Shown here in pieces: positions 6,778 to 15,900 of a stretch of 21,769 bases of DNA. Below the pieces are notes generated by a model that saw only the letters and a list, made by a program, of their open reading frames with translations, ran no database searches and was not told the DNA's origin. Within the stretch, counting starts at the first letter, position 1. Each line of letters opens with the position of its first letter. The translations under genes were made by a program, and so were the position numbers. The DNA is from a virus: IMG/VR virus record IMGVR_UViG_3300046007_006213, positions 1 to 21,769 of that record; one strand, written 5' to 3'.

Positions 6778-8832
6778 ATGGCTAACGCTCGTTTACAAAT
6801 CTCTGACCTTGATTTTGACCAAATCAAGACAAATCTAAAAGCATATCTAAAACAACAATCTCAATTTCAAGATTATGATTTTGAAGGTGCTGGCTTAAAT
6901 ATTCTTTTAGATATTCTTGCTTATAATACCCATTACAATTCTTACTATCTGAATATGGTGGCTAATGAATCGTTTTTAGATACCGCTATATTACGAGATT
7001 CAGTTGTTTCTCATGCTAAAACTTTAGGTTATATTCCATTCTCCGTTACTGCACCACGAGCTATTGTTAATGTAACAGTTGATAGTGGAACAACCACGCC
7101 GGAAACTTTAACTATTCCAAAAGGCTTTAGTTTTAGTTCTAGTATTATTGATAATGTTTCTTATAATTTTGTTGCTTTAGAAGAAACCACAGTAACCAAA
7201 TCTAACACATCTTTTTACTTTGAAAACTTGAACATCTATGAAGGTTCATTGGTAAATTATGTTTTCAATTATGTAGAAAATTCAAATCCAAAATCTGTGT
7301 TTGTTTTACCTGATAACAATATTGATACAACAACAATTTCTGTATCGGTGGCACCAAATGTTGGAAACACAGCAACACAAGTTTATAATCAAGTAACAGA
7401 CATACTTGACATTACTTCAGAATCACCTGTATATTTTTTACAAGAAAGTAAAAATGGAAACTATGAAATTTACTTTGGTGATGGTGTAGTTGGTAAAGCT
7501 CTTGATGATGGTGCAGTTGTTACAGTTACATATTTGGTTACAAACGGTGTTGTTGCCAATCAGGCCAATGGTTTTGTTGCTGCTTCTTCAATTGGTGCTT
7601 ATTCTGATATCGTTATTGATGTTGTTGATGTAGCATCTGGTGGTGCAACCCGTGAAACAGTTGATTCAATTAAATATTCCGCTGCAGCTCAATATGCAAC
7701 ACAAAACAGATTAGTTACTGTTAAAGATTATGAATCATATATTAAGAGTAAATATCCAAGTGTAGATTCTTTATCTGTTTGGGGTGGCGAAACTGAAACA
7801 CCAAAAGTATTTGGTAAAGTTTATATTGCATTAAAACCAAAAGCCAATTATTACATTTCTGAAACTGAAAAACAAAGAATTATTGATGAGATTATTAGTC
7901 CAAAATCTATTGTATCTGTTAATGCAGAGATTCGTGACCCACAATATTTGTATTTAATTGTTGAAAGTCTAGTTCAATATGACCCAAAGAAAACTTCTTT
8001 GGATGAAGGCAGCATTAAAACAAATATTCGCCAAGCAATTTTAGATTATCGTGATATTAATTTGAATAAATTTGCCGGTACATTTGTGCTTTCAAAATTG
8101 CAAGATGCAATTGATTCAACCAATGGCGATTCAATCATAGGTTCAGAGAGTGTGGTTCGTGTTCAACGCCGTTTTCAACCTCAATTAAATGAATCTGTAA
8201 GTTATACAATTAAATATAATGTTCCTATTCATCGTGGGACATTAATAAATAAATTAACTTCAACTCAATTTACAGTATTTGATGTTACTGGAGTGGTAAG
8301 AACAGCGCAGCTTGAAGAAATTCCACAATCTTTTACTGGTATATCTTCAATTCAAATTACAAATCCTGGAACAGGATACACAACCACACCAACCATTACA
8401 ATTAATGGTGACGGAACAAACGCAACAGCAGAAGCCGTAATTGTTAATGGTAGAATTCAAACAATTAACATTACTAATCGTGGTACGGACTATACTCGTG
8501 CTACAATTTCTATTACTGGTGGTAATGGATATGGTGCAGAAGCTGTTGCTGTAATTGATGGTAAAACGGGAACACTCAGAACAGTTTATTACGACAGTTT
8601 AGCTCAAAGACAAATTATTAATTCTAATGCAGGCACTATTGATTATGACAATGGTATTTTAACAATTAATAATATTCGTTTTTTAACTGTTGATTCAGAC
8701 GATGGGTTAATTCGTGTAACTATTGAAGCAGAAAAAGGAATCATTGAATCAACAAGAGATACAATTCTTACAATTGATGAAACTGATCCAATAGCAATTT
8801 CAACAATATTAGAAAAGAAATATAATTCATAA
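6778..8832 (+). CDS. 6: gp6-like baseplate wedge protein
   Basis: This 684-residue protein matches gp6 (T4: 660), which forms the continuous ring at the baseplate core and belongs to the J-like family of contractile systems. The N-terminus is diagnostic: LKAYLKQQSQFQDYDFEGAG, NILLDILAYNTHYNSYYLNM and NESFLDTAILRDSVVSHAKT within the first 85 residues. A J-like core follows, including IYFGDGVVGKALDDGAVVTV near residue 230 and SGGATRETVDSIKYSAAAQY near 285. Residues about 520-595 hold two tandem GTGY-type beta modules (NPGTGYTTTPTITINGDGT and NRGTDYTRATISITGGNGYG) that look inserted relative to T4. The start is 2 bases after the gp25 stop, and its stop overlaps the next start (TAATG). gp6 family membership is confident; the module insertion is read directly. 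Confidence 0.92.
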   Translation: MANARLQISDLDFDQIKTNLKAYLKQQSQFQDYDFEGAGLNILLDILAYNTHYNSYYLNMVANESFLDTAILRDSVVSHAKTLGYIPFSVTAPRAIVNVTVDSGTTTPETLTIPKGFSFSSSIIDNVSYNFVALEETTVTKSNTSFYFENLNIYEGSLVNYVFNYVENSNPKSVFVLPDNNIDTTTISVSVAPNVGNTATQVYNQVTDILDITSESPVYFLQESKNGNYEIYFGDGVVGKALDDGAVVTVTYLVTNGVVANQANGFVAASSIGAYSDIVIDVVDVASGGATRETVDSIKYSAAAQYATQNRLVTVKDYESYIKSKYPSVDSLSVWGGETETPKVFGKVYIALKPKANYYISETEKQRIIDEIISPKSIVSVNAEIRDPQYLYLIVESLVQYDPKKTSLDEGSIKTNIRQAILDYRDINLNKFAGTFVLSKLQDAIDSTNGDSIIGSESVVRVQRRFQPQLNESVSYTIKYNVPIHRGTLINKLTSTQFTVFDVTGVVRTAQLEEIPQSFTGISSIQITNPGTGYTTTPTITINGDGTNATAEAVIVNGRIQTINITNRGTDYTRATISITGGNGYGAEAVAVIDGKTGTLRTVYYDSLAQRQIINSNAGTIDYDNGILTINNIRFLTVDSDDGLIRVTIEAEKGIIESTRDTILTIDETDPIAISTILEKKYNS
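8338..8560 (+). repeat. Tandem GTGY beta modules in gp6
   Basis: Two successive units of about 36 residues share the pattern I-x-I-T-N-x-G-T-G/D-Y-T ... T-I-S/T-I-x-G-G/D-G ... A-x-A-V-I. They are protein-level repeats; the DNA copies have diverged. Related units occur in the next three baseplate genes. Confidence 0.7.
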
Positions 8833-11336
8833 TGGCTGACCAAAAAACATCGTTACTGATTAATCGTCAGGTACCGGAGTTTGTTCGTGAAGAACATCCT
8901 AATTTTATTGCTTTTTTAGAAGCATATTATGAATTTTTGGAAAACAAACAAGGTACAAAAAAGAACGATTTAGTAACTAAATCGAAAGACCTTCGTTATG
9001 TTTCTGATGTTGATGCTTCTATTGCAGAATTTGAAAACCACTTTTTTAACACTTACGGCAATTTAATTCCTCGTAATGTTGAAGTAGATAAAGCATTTTT
9101 AATTAAAAACATTTTGCCATTATATTTGGCAAAAGGTAGTGATAAATCATTTCAACTTTTATTCAGACTTCTATTCAATCAAGAAGTAGAAATTGTTAAA
9201 CCAAATCAAAGCGTTTTGCGAGCTTCTGATGGTAAATGGTTAATTGAAAATGCATTTAGAACCGAACAAGGTGTGTATAGTGTATATACAGGAAATGGTT
9301 CAAATACCACATTTAAGTTAGCACAAATTGTTTCTGCTAATAACATTTCTGTTTACATTAACAATGTCTTACAAACTTCTGGTTTTAATATTCGTAGAGA
9401 AACTAGAAAGTTAATATTCAATACTGCACCGGCAAACAACTCTGTAATTGAAGTTTTGTATAGTGATTTTGATTTTGATTTATTGACAAACAGAAAAATA
9501 ACAGGTACTGTATCTGGTGCTACTGCTCTTATTGAAAGAACAGCTCAAAAAACTGTTAATGCTATTCCAATTTTTGAATTGTATATTAATACAAAAACTT
9601 TACTTGGAACTTTTGAAAATGGCGAAACTGCTACATTAGACATTATTGATCCTGACGATAACACTCTTATTACTATTAGAGTTCATGGGTTATCCATTCT
9701 TCGTAATATTTTTATTATAGATGGTGGTGCTAGTTATAATGTTGGAGATCCAGTTATTATTTCTGGTGGTGAAGCAACACGAGATGCTCAAGCTGTTGTT
9801 TCTGAAGTATTTTCTGGATTCATTAATCAAATTAGAGTTTTAGCTGGTGGTGCAGGCTTCAAAACTGGTTCTAATGTTTATGTAATTGGTGCAGGAAGTG
9901 GATCTTTAACACTTGCTATTGATGCTGTTGATGTTTCTGGCCAAAATACTTCTAACTTTTTTGTTGTAAACACAGATAGAATTGCTGATTATGGAAGCAT
10001 TGCAATTAATGCTGCTAATTATGGTTTTAATGCTTCAGTTGTTACAGAAAATGTTAATTCAAAAATTGTTGATGCATTAACTTTTGAAAATGTTACAAGT
10101 ATTGGTGCAATTACCAATGTGGCAATTTTATTTGCAAATGCAACTTTTGCAAGTGTTCCAATATTAAATGCTGATTCGGCACCATTTCAAGCAAATGGAA
10201 CAACACATCATGTTTTAAGTTCTCATTCTTTAGGTCGAATTAGAATTAATAGTGGCGGATTAAATTATCAAATTGGTGATGAACTGCTATTTGCAGAAAC
10301 ACAACCAATGTCAATTGGTGTTGGTGCAGCTGCAGCGGTAACAAATGTTGCAGCCAATGGTGCTATTACTAAAGTTGAATTTCAACCATCAAGAATTAGT
10401 GGAACAGCAAATACTTTTGCTAATATTAATGTAACAGTTATTGGAACCGGAACATTATTTGAAGATGAGTTGCGTGTTGGTGACCGCATTATGATTAATA
10501 ATGAATCTCGTTATATTAATGCAATCAGTTCAAATACATCATTAAATGTTAATGCAAATTTTGTGTATGCGACCACAAGTAAAAAGATTGGTAAATACGA
10601 TGAGTATCCAATTGGCGGGCAAAATTATAGTCAAACACACCCACCAACAATAACAGTATCGTCTATAACAGGATCAAATGCCAATTTGTCAATGGTAGCT
10701 TTGATGGGTGATGGAGAAAATTTATTTGCAACTGCTGACCAGGATCCAGGTGCAATTACAAAGATTCGTATTATTGATGCTGGTTCTGGTTATGTGTTTC
10801 CGCCACAAATTGATTTAACACAGTCTGGTGATGGAACAGCTTTAGCTAATGCGTCTATTGAACCAAGTTATGTTACATTCCCTGGCCGTTGGACAACATC
10901 TGATTCTATTCTATCAACCACAGAAAGAGTTATTCAAGGTCGAGAATACTTTGTTGACTATTCTTATGTGTTATCCTCACAGGTTGAATTTACTAAGTTC
11001 AAAGATGTGTTCAAATCTCTAGTTCATCCAGCTGGATTTGTTGAATATGCACAATATAACATTAATGAAATTGTTTCTGCCAATAATGTTAGCCGTAGTA
11101 ACATTACAGTTGCCAATACAATTTCTGGAACAGTCAATGTAAATAGCAGCATCTATATAACTGGTACAAACACTAAGTTTAATGTTGTAAACAATAAAGT
11201 TATAACAATTGGTTCTCAGATTGCGGTTAATTCTGAGATTAGGTACATTAATGCTATTTACAGCAACGGAACAATGACAGTCAACACGGCATTTACAATC
11301 ACTTCAAACAATGAAACTCTTGTAATTGTTACATAA
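8832..11336 (+). CDS. Baseplate wedge-type protein in the gp7 position
   Basis: This 834-residue protein sits between gp6 and gp8, the place of gp7 in T4 (1032 residues), so a wedge-initiator role is likely but not proven by sequence. The N-terminus is characteristic of aquatic T4-like phages: QVPEFVREEHPNFIAFLEAY in residues 13-32, and LPLYLAKGSDKSFQLLFRLL near 95. The rest is a chain of beta modules: GASYNVGDP near 297, a second glycine-rich unit near 335-365, GGLNYQIGDEL near 471, and GSGYVFPPQIDL near 648. A duplicated unit of about 65 residues lies at 521-586 and again at 764-833, each containing RYINAI-x-SN. Aromatic-rich residues 690-750 separate them. It overlaps gp6 by TAATG. Its stop codon lies inside a late promoter box for gp8. 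Confidence 0.7.
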   Translation: MADQKTSLLINRQVPEFVREEHPNFIAFLEAYYEFLENKQGTKKNDLVTKSKDLRYVSDVDASIAEFENHFFNTYGNLIPRNVEVDKAFLIKNILPLYLAKGSDKSFQLLFRLLFNQEVEIVKPNQSVLRASDGKWLIENAFRTEQGVYSVYTGNGSNTTFKLAQIVSANNISVYINNVLQTSGFNIRRETRKLIFNTAPANNSVIEVLYSDFDFDLLTNRKITGTVSGATALIERTAQKTVNAIPIFELYINTKTLLGTFENGETATLDIIDPDDNTLITIRVHGLSILRNIFIIDGGASYNVGDPVIISGGEATRDAQAVVSEVFSGFINQIRVLAGGAGFKTGSNVYVIGAGSGSLTLAIDAVDVSGQNTSNFFVVNTDRIADYGSIAINAANYGFNASVVTENVNSKIVDALTFENVTSIGAITNVAILFANATFASVPILNADSAPFQANGTTHHVLSSHSLGRIRINSGGLNYQIGDELLFAETQPMSIGVGAAAAVTNVAANGAITKVEFQPSRISGTANTFANINVTVIGTGTLFEDELRVGDRIMINNESRYINAISSNTSLNVNANFVYATTSKKIGKYDEYPIGGQNYSQTHPPTITVSSITGSNANLSMVALMGDGENLFATADQDPGAITKIRIIDAGSGYVFPPQIDLTQSGDGTALANASIEPSYVTFPGRWTTSDSILSTTERVIQGREYFVDYSYVLSSQVEFTKFKDVFKSLVHPAGFVEYAQYNINEIVSANNVSRSNITVANTISGTVNVNSSIYITGTNTKFNVVNNKVITIGSQIAVNSEIRYINAIYSNGTMTVNTAFTITSNNETLVIVT
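9700..10870 (+). repeat. GTGY-like beta modules in the gp7-position gene
   Basis: Units occur at about 9700-9930 (GGASYNVGDPVIISGG and GGAGFKTGSNVYVIGAGSG), 10228-10370 (GGLNYQIGDELLF) and 10755-10870 (AGSGYVFPPQIDL). Each has a conserved Gly-x-x-aromatic turn followed by a short strand and an Ala/Gly-rich strand. Confidence 0.55.
10394..11333 (+). repeat. Internal duplication in the gp7-position gene (two copies, 10394-10590 and 11121-11333)
   Basis: Both copies read ISGTxN ... (V)I/YITGTxTxF ... L/IxIGS/DxI-x-N-x-E-x-RYINAI-x-SN ... VNxxF. They are separated by a GTGY unit and an aromatic-rich segment. The match is at protein level. Confidence 0.65.
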
Positions 11337-11339
11337 ATA
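11332..11339 (+). promoter_or_regulatory. Late promoter box CATAAATA before gp8
   Basis: CATAAATA fits the NATAAATA form of the T4-type late element. It overlaps the stop codon of the preceding gene and ends 12 bases before the gp8 ATG. T4 spacing would place the start near 11345, leaving a leader of about 7 bases with no ribosome-binding site. That is odd for a gene served by this promoter. Confidence 0.5.
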
Positions 11340-11351
11340 GAATACTAAACC

Positions 11352-12908
11352 ATGGCAACTTTTTATACTTCCAAAAAACTTTCGTTTAATAACGCAGAAC
11401 AATTCAAAGAATCGTTCTATGAGCCAGAGCCAGCTACAGTTGGTTATGTGACCATTGGTAACCATGTTCCGTATGCAAACGAATCTTCTCCAAACTCCAT
11501 AGTTGATTCTGTATCAGACGAAAAATCTGTATGGGACAATATGTATGCGGCCAAAAAGATTACAGGCAACGATGTTGAGTTGGTTATTCCTCGTGTTAAT
11601 TGGACATCCAGCACAAAATACAAACAATACGATGACATAATTTCAGTTGACGATTTGCTAACTGGCAATACGACAATAAATGTGAAACCGATGTATGTTC
11701 TTACATCTTCACGAAATGTCTATAAGTGCCTATCTAATAATTCTTCTGCCAATTCTACGGTTGAACCATCTGGTGACTTTACAACGGCTAACGGAACAAT
11801 CTCTACTGCCGATGGATACATCTGGAAGTACCTGTATAATGTTAAACCTACCAATAGGTTTTTAACAACAGATTGGATTCCTGCACCAATATCAACAAAT
11901 AAATTGGACTATAATGTAAGTCAGACCAGTCCGATTGATGGTGAAGTAACCACAATTGTAGTAACAAATAGGGGCACAGGTTATGCTCACCCAACAATTA
12001 ATGCTTCTGCATTTGGAACAGGAGTGACCACAATTACTCTTGCTAATACCACAAATGTGGCTGCCAATATGATTGTTACTGGAACAGGTATTGCGACTGG
12101 AACATTAGTAACGGCTGTCAATTCGGTTACAAGTATTATTACAATAGATACTGCAACAAGCGCCAATGGTGGCGGAACAACAGCAAATGCTTTGAGTTTT
12201 TTAACCAGAATTTATATTCAAGGTGATGGCGCAAGTCTTGAAGCCTCCGCTAATCTTTTCGCTAATGGTGCGGTTTCTAAAATTACTGTTGATGTAACTG
12301 GCACAGGATATTCGTATGCCAATGCCACAATCTATGGCTCTGGCACAGGTGCAAATACTCGTGTGATTTTGCCACCAAAGTTTGGCCATGGATTTAACTC
12401 AGCAAAAGAATTGGATGCAACAAATGTGATGATATCGGAGAGAATTGGTTCAATTGATTCGACAGAAAATGGATTAATTTCTACTTCTACATCATTCCGA
12501 CAGTATGGACTTCTAAGGGATCCGTATAAATATGGCAATACTTCACCAGTAATTAGTTCAAATGCTAATACTGTTATTTCACAGACCACAAACATAACTC
12601 TAATTGCTGGTACAAATTTTGAGTTAAATGAGTTTGTCTATCAAGGTGCTGCTGCTAATAGTGCCTATTTTTATGGTTTTGTGAACTCACAGACAGCAAA
12701 TGAAGTTAGATTGACTAAAGTTAGAGGAACAATTACAGTAGGTGGATTATTGATTGGTGCAAATTCGGGTGTCAATAGAACTGTTGTAAAATTGACTAAT
12801 CCTGAATTTCAACCATATACCGGTGATATATTGTATGCTGAAAATATTCAACAAGTTACACGAGCAGATGGACAAGCTGAAAATGTCAAGTTTGTTATTA
12901 GATTCTAA
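11352..12908 (+). CDS. 8: gp8-like baseplate wedge protein with inserted beta modules
   Basis: This 518-residue protein matches gp8, a wedge subunit that in T4 (334 residues) binds gp10, gp7 and gp6. Diagnostic N-terminal blocks are YVTIGNHVPYANESSPNSIV near residue 31, VWDNMYAAKKITGNDVELVI near 60, PRVNWTSSTKYKQYDD near 81, and the pair NVYKCLSNN / TADGYIWKYLYNVKP at about 120-165. The extra length comes mainly from residues about 197-340, which hold GTGY-type beta units (TNRGTGYAHPTI and DVTGTGYSYANATIYGSGTG) plus a Thr/Ala-rich strand repeat. The C-terminal 180 residues return to gp8-like sequence. No ribosome-binding site precedes the ATG; the 15-base gap holds a late promoter box. It is followed by the DUF4815-type gene. 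Confidence 0.88.
   Translation: MATFYTSKKLSFNNAEQFKESFYEPEPATVGYVTIGNHVPYANESSPNSIVDSVSDEKSVWDNMYAAKKITGNDVELVIPRVNWTSSTKYKQYDDIISVDDLLTGNTTINVKPMYVLTSSRNVYKCLSNNSSANSTVEPSGDFTTANGTISTADGYIWKYLYNVKPTNRFLTTDWIPAPISTNKLDYNVSQTSPIDGEVTTIVVTNRGTGYAHPTINASAFGTGVTTITLANTTNVAANMIVTGTGIATGTLVTAVNSVTSIITIDTATSANGGGTTANALSFLTRIYIQGDGASLEASANLFANGAVSKITVDVTGTGYSYANATIYGSGTGANTRVILPPKFGHGFNSAKELDATNVMISERIGSIDSTENGLISTSTSFRQYGLLRDPYKYGNTSPVISSNANTVISQTTNITLIAGTNFELNEFVYQGAAANSAYFYGFVNSQTANEVRLTKVRGTITVGGLLIGANSGVNRTVVKLTNPEFQPYTGDILYAENIQQVTRADGQAENVKFVIRF
11937..12370 (+). repeat. GTGY beta modules inserted in gp8
   Basis: The first unit (GTGYAHPTINASAFGTG) starts near 11940 and the second (GTGYSYANATIYGSGTG) near 12262. 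They bracket a strand-rich segment with a second short similarity, GTGIATGTLVTAV. This region accounts for most of the extra length relative to T4 gp8. Confidence 0.6.
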
Positions 12909-12911
12909 GGA
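12907..12911 (+). promoter_or_regulatory. Ribosome-binding site of the 1999-residue structural protein
   Basis: AAGGA overlaps the gp8 stop codon (TAAGGA) and lies 9 bases before the ATG at 12921. It supports that start. Confidence 0.55.
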
Positions 12912-12920
12912 AAATAGTTA

Positions 12921-15900
12921 ATGTCGTTAAATACCAATTTTAATGTCAATCCATATTATGATGATTTTGACGAAGATAAAAAATTTCTTCGGATATTATT
13001 TAAGCCTGGTTTTGCTGTTCAAGCTCGTGAATTAACACAATCTCAAACTATTTTACAAAAGCAAGTTGAACGCTTTGGTAGCCATGTTTTCAAAAATGGT
13101 TCAGTAGTTTCTGGTGGTGAACTGTTTATCCATAATTCAACATATCTAAATGTAGCAACTGACTACGCTGGTACAGCGGTTAATATCAATAACTTTAATG
13201 GTAAAACAATTACCAATTTGGCAGGGACAAAAACTGGCCAAGTAGTTGTTGTTTATGATGCTAACGCTGGTACTGGTGATCCAAAGACAGTCTATGTAAA
13301 ACAAATTTCAGGTAGTGCTTTTGCTGCTGGTGATACAATTACCACAGTTGAAGATGCTCCAGTTTTTGCCAATGTTTCAACAGGTGGTGCAGGAACAGGT
13401 CAACTATTTTCTGTAAATGATGGTGTATTTTTCTATGATGGTTTCTTTCTTAAAAATTCAGCACAAACAATTGCAATTAGTAAATATGGAACATCTTCTA
13501 ATGCAAGAATTGGTTTTGAAATTACAGAATCTATTGTTGAATATACACAAGATACATCATTATTGGATCCAGCACAAGATGCTTCCAACTTTCAAGCTCC
13601 AGGTGCAGACCGATTTAAGATTGATTTAATTCTTTCTAGCAGAGCTCTTGACTCTGCTGACGATACACAATTTATTGAATTAGCTAGAGTTCAAAATGGA
13701 ACTTTATCTTACGCATTAATTTACCCACAGTATGCTGTGCTTGAAGATACTTTAGCACGCAGAACATATGATGAATCTGGTAATTATACTGTTCGACAAT
13801 TCAAAATTGCACTAGAAACAAGTGCAGCTAATACCGCAAAGGCTAATGTCATTCTATCGCCAGGTAAGGCATATGTTTATGGTTACGAATATGAAACCAT
13901 TGCACCAACAACAATTACATTTGATAAACCACGCACAACCGATTCAGTTGCAAATAAACGACTGACTGCTGACTATGGTTATTATGTGTATTCAAATACG
14001 CATTTTGGTTCTTTACCAATTAACAGTTTACAAACAGTAGATTTACATTGTGTATCAAATAGCACAATCAATGTAACAACTGCCGGTACGATTACTAACA
14101 CTAAGATTGGTACAGCTCGTGTTAAATCTATTGCATTTGATTCGGCATCTAATACACAAAATTCTGCAACATACACCTATCGCACATACTTGTTTGATGT
14201 AAATGTTGGTTCTATTACAGGTGGTAATGTAGTTGTTTTAGGAACAAACACGGGTTATGTTCAGATTGCAAATAGTATAACTGGTTCACAATTATATTCT
14301 ACTGCTAATAGTGCTTATACTGGTTCTAAGTTTAGGATTTTAACTGGTCCTGGTGCCGGCGAAACACCAAAAACAATTACCAACTACAATGGTGCAACTC
14401 AGACAATTCAACTTTCTGAACCTTTTATTAACACACCAAATTCTTTATCTAACTGGTCTATTGATTTTGAAGTTAATGATATTAAATCTTTATCAGTAGT
14501 TAGTGGTACAACTCGTTTGGCCGCAGCTGATATTGATATTTCATCAAAAGATCCGGCTTCAACATATAACGACACATTTATTTCAGATAGTAACCTTGAG
14601 CCATTATTGTTTAATCTTGGCCAAAACTATATTGCACAAAACACAATTGCCGATTTTTCATACTCTTATAAGCGTTTGTATGAATCTCAGTCATTTTCAT
14701 CTTCGGATTCTCCAGCACTAACTGTTGGTACTGGTGAAACAATTTCTGCTGCTACAAGTTCTTCTGCAAAGGCTGAGAATTATCAAATTGTTGTAACAAC
14801 TGCAGGCACATCACCATATACTGTTGGTCAAATTATTCCTGCTAATCTGTTTACTGTTGATACTGGCACTCGTAAAATTACTGTTACATCTGGTAACAAC
14901 ATGGTTGCAAACATTACTGCAACAATTGATGCAAGTAATCCTGGTTCAAAAGGTAAAACATATGTTGGTGCCAATTCTACTGTGCAAACATCTGACGGAA
15001 CAAGCATTTTTGCAAACAATGGAGTAATTCTCTATACTGCAAATGGCCAAGTTCATATTATGGCTAACACAGTTTATAAAACTCCAGGTTCCGTTCAATC
15101 ATTGTTTGTTCCTGATGTCATTGAATTGGTTTCTGTTTTAGATTTTAATGGTAATCAAATTACTGTTGCTAACTCAACAACTGCAACCAATGTTACATCA
15201 CGATACACATTAGATAATGGCCAAAGAGATTCATTTTATGACCATTCATCTATTAGATTAAAAGCTGGCTCATTGGCACCTAATGGCCCGTTGCTTGTTA
15301 GGTTTAATCGTTTCAGTTCATCTGGTGCAGGATTCTTTACCGTAGATTCTTATGTTGGATATAATTACGGAAGTATTCCTTCCTACACTTCTCAGGCAAT
15401 TGGGCAAATTTATCAATTAAGAGATTGCCTTGATTACAGACCTGTTAGGTCGATACCGACAACACCAGCGACAGCAAACACCGTCAGCTTTGATGTTGAT
15501 TCAACCACGACTGGTCCTAAGATTCCAGAGAATGGTTCCGACATACTTTTAGATTATCAATATTATCTACCAAGAATTGACAAGGTAATATTAAACAAAA
15601 ATCGTAACTTTGAAGTTCTTCAAGGCAATCCATCTTTGACACCAGTTGTGCCTAATGACAAAGACGGTGCCATGACTTTGTATATACTCCGTGAAAGAGC
15701 ATATGTTGCCAACACATCTGATATTGATGTTGAATATATTGATAATAAACGTTATACAATGCGTGATATAGGTAACATTGATAAACGTATTGGTAATTTA
15801 GAGTATTATACTTCACTTTCTTTGCTTGAACAAAGTGCATTAAATAAACAAGATTTGACCATTTTAGATTCTACAAATTTACCACGATTTAAGAATGGTA

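Noticed and set aside
8240-8255. AATAAATA inside gp6 as a late promoter
   Set aside because: It lies in the middle of a gene far from any start codon and is expected by chance in AT-rich DNA.
14503-15027. Two short plus-strand frames inside the large structural gene
   Set aside because: Leu/Ile/His-rich translations are out-of-frame readings of Thr/Ala/Asn-rich codons; the 1999-residue frame is continuous across them.
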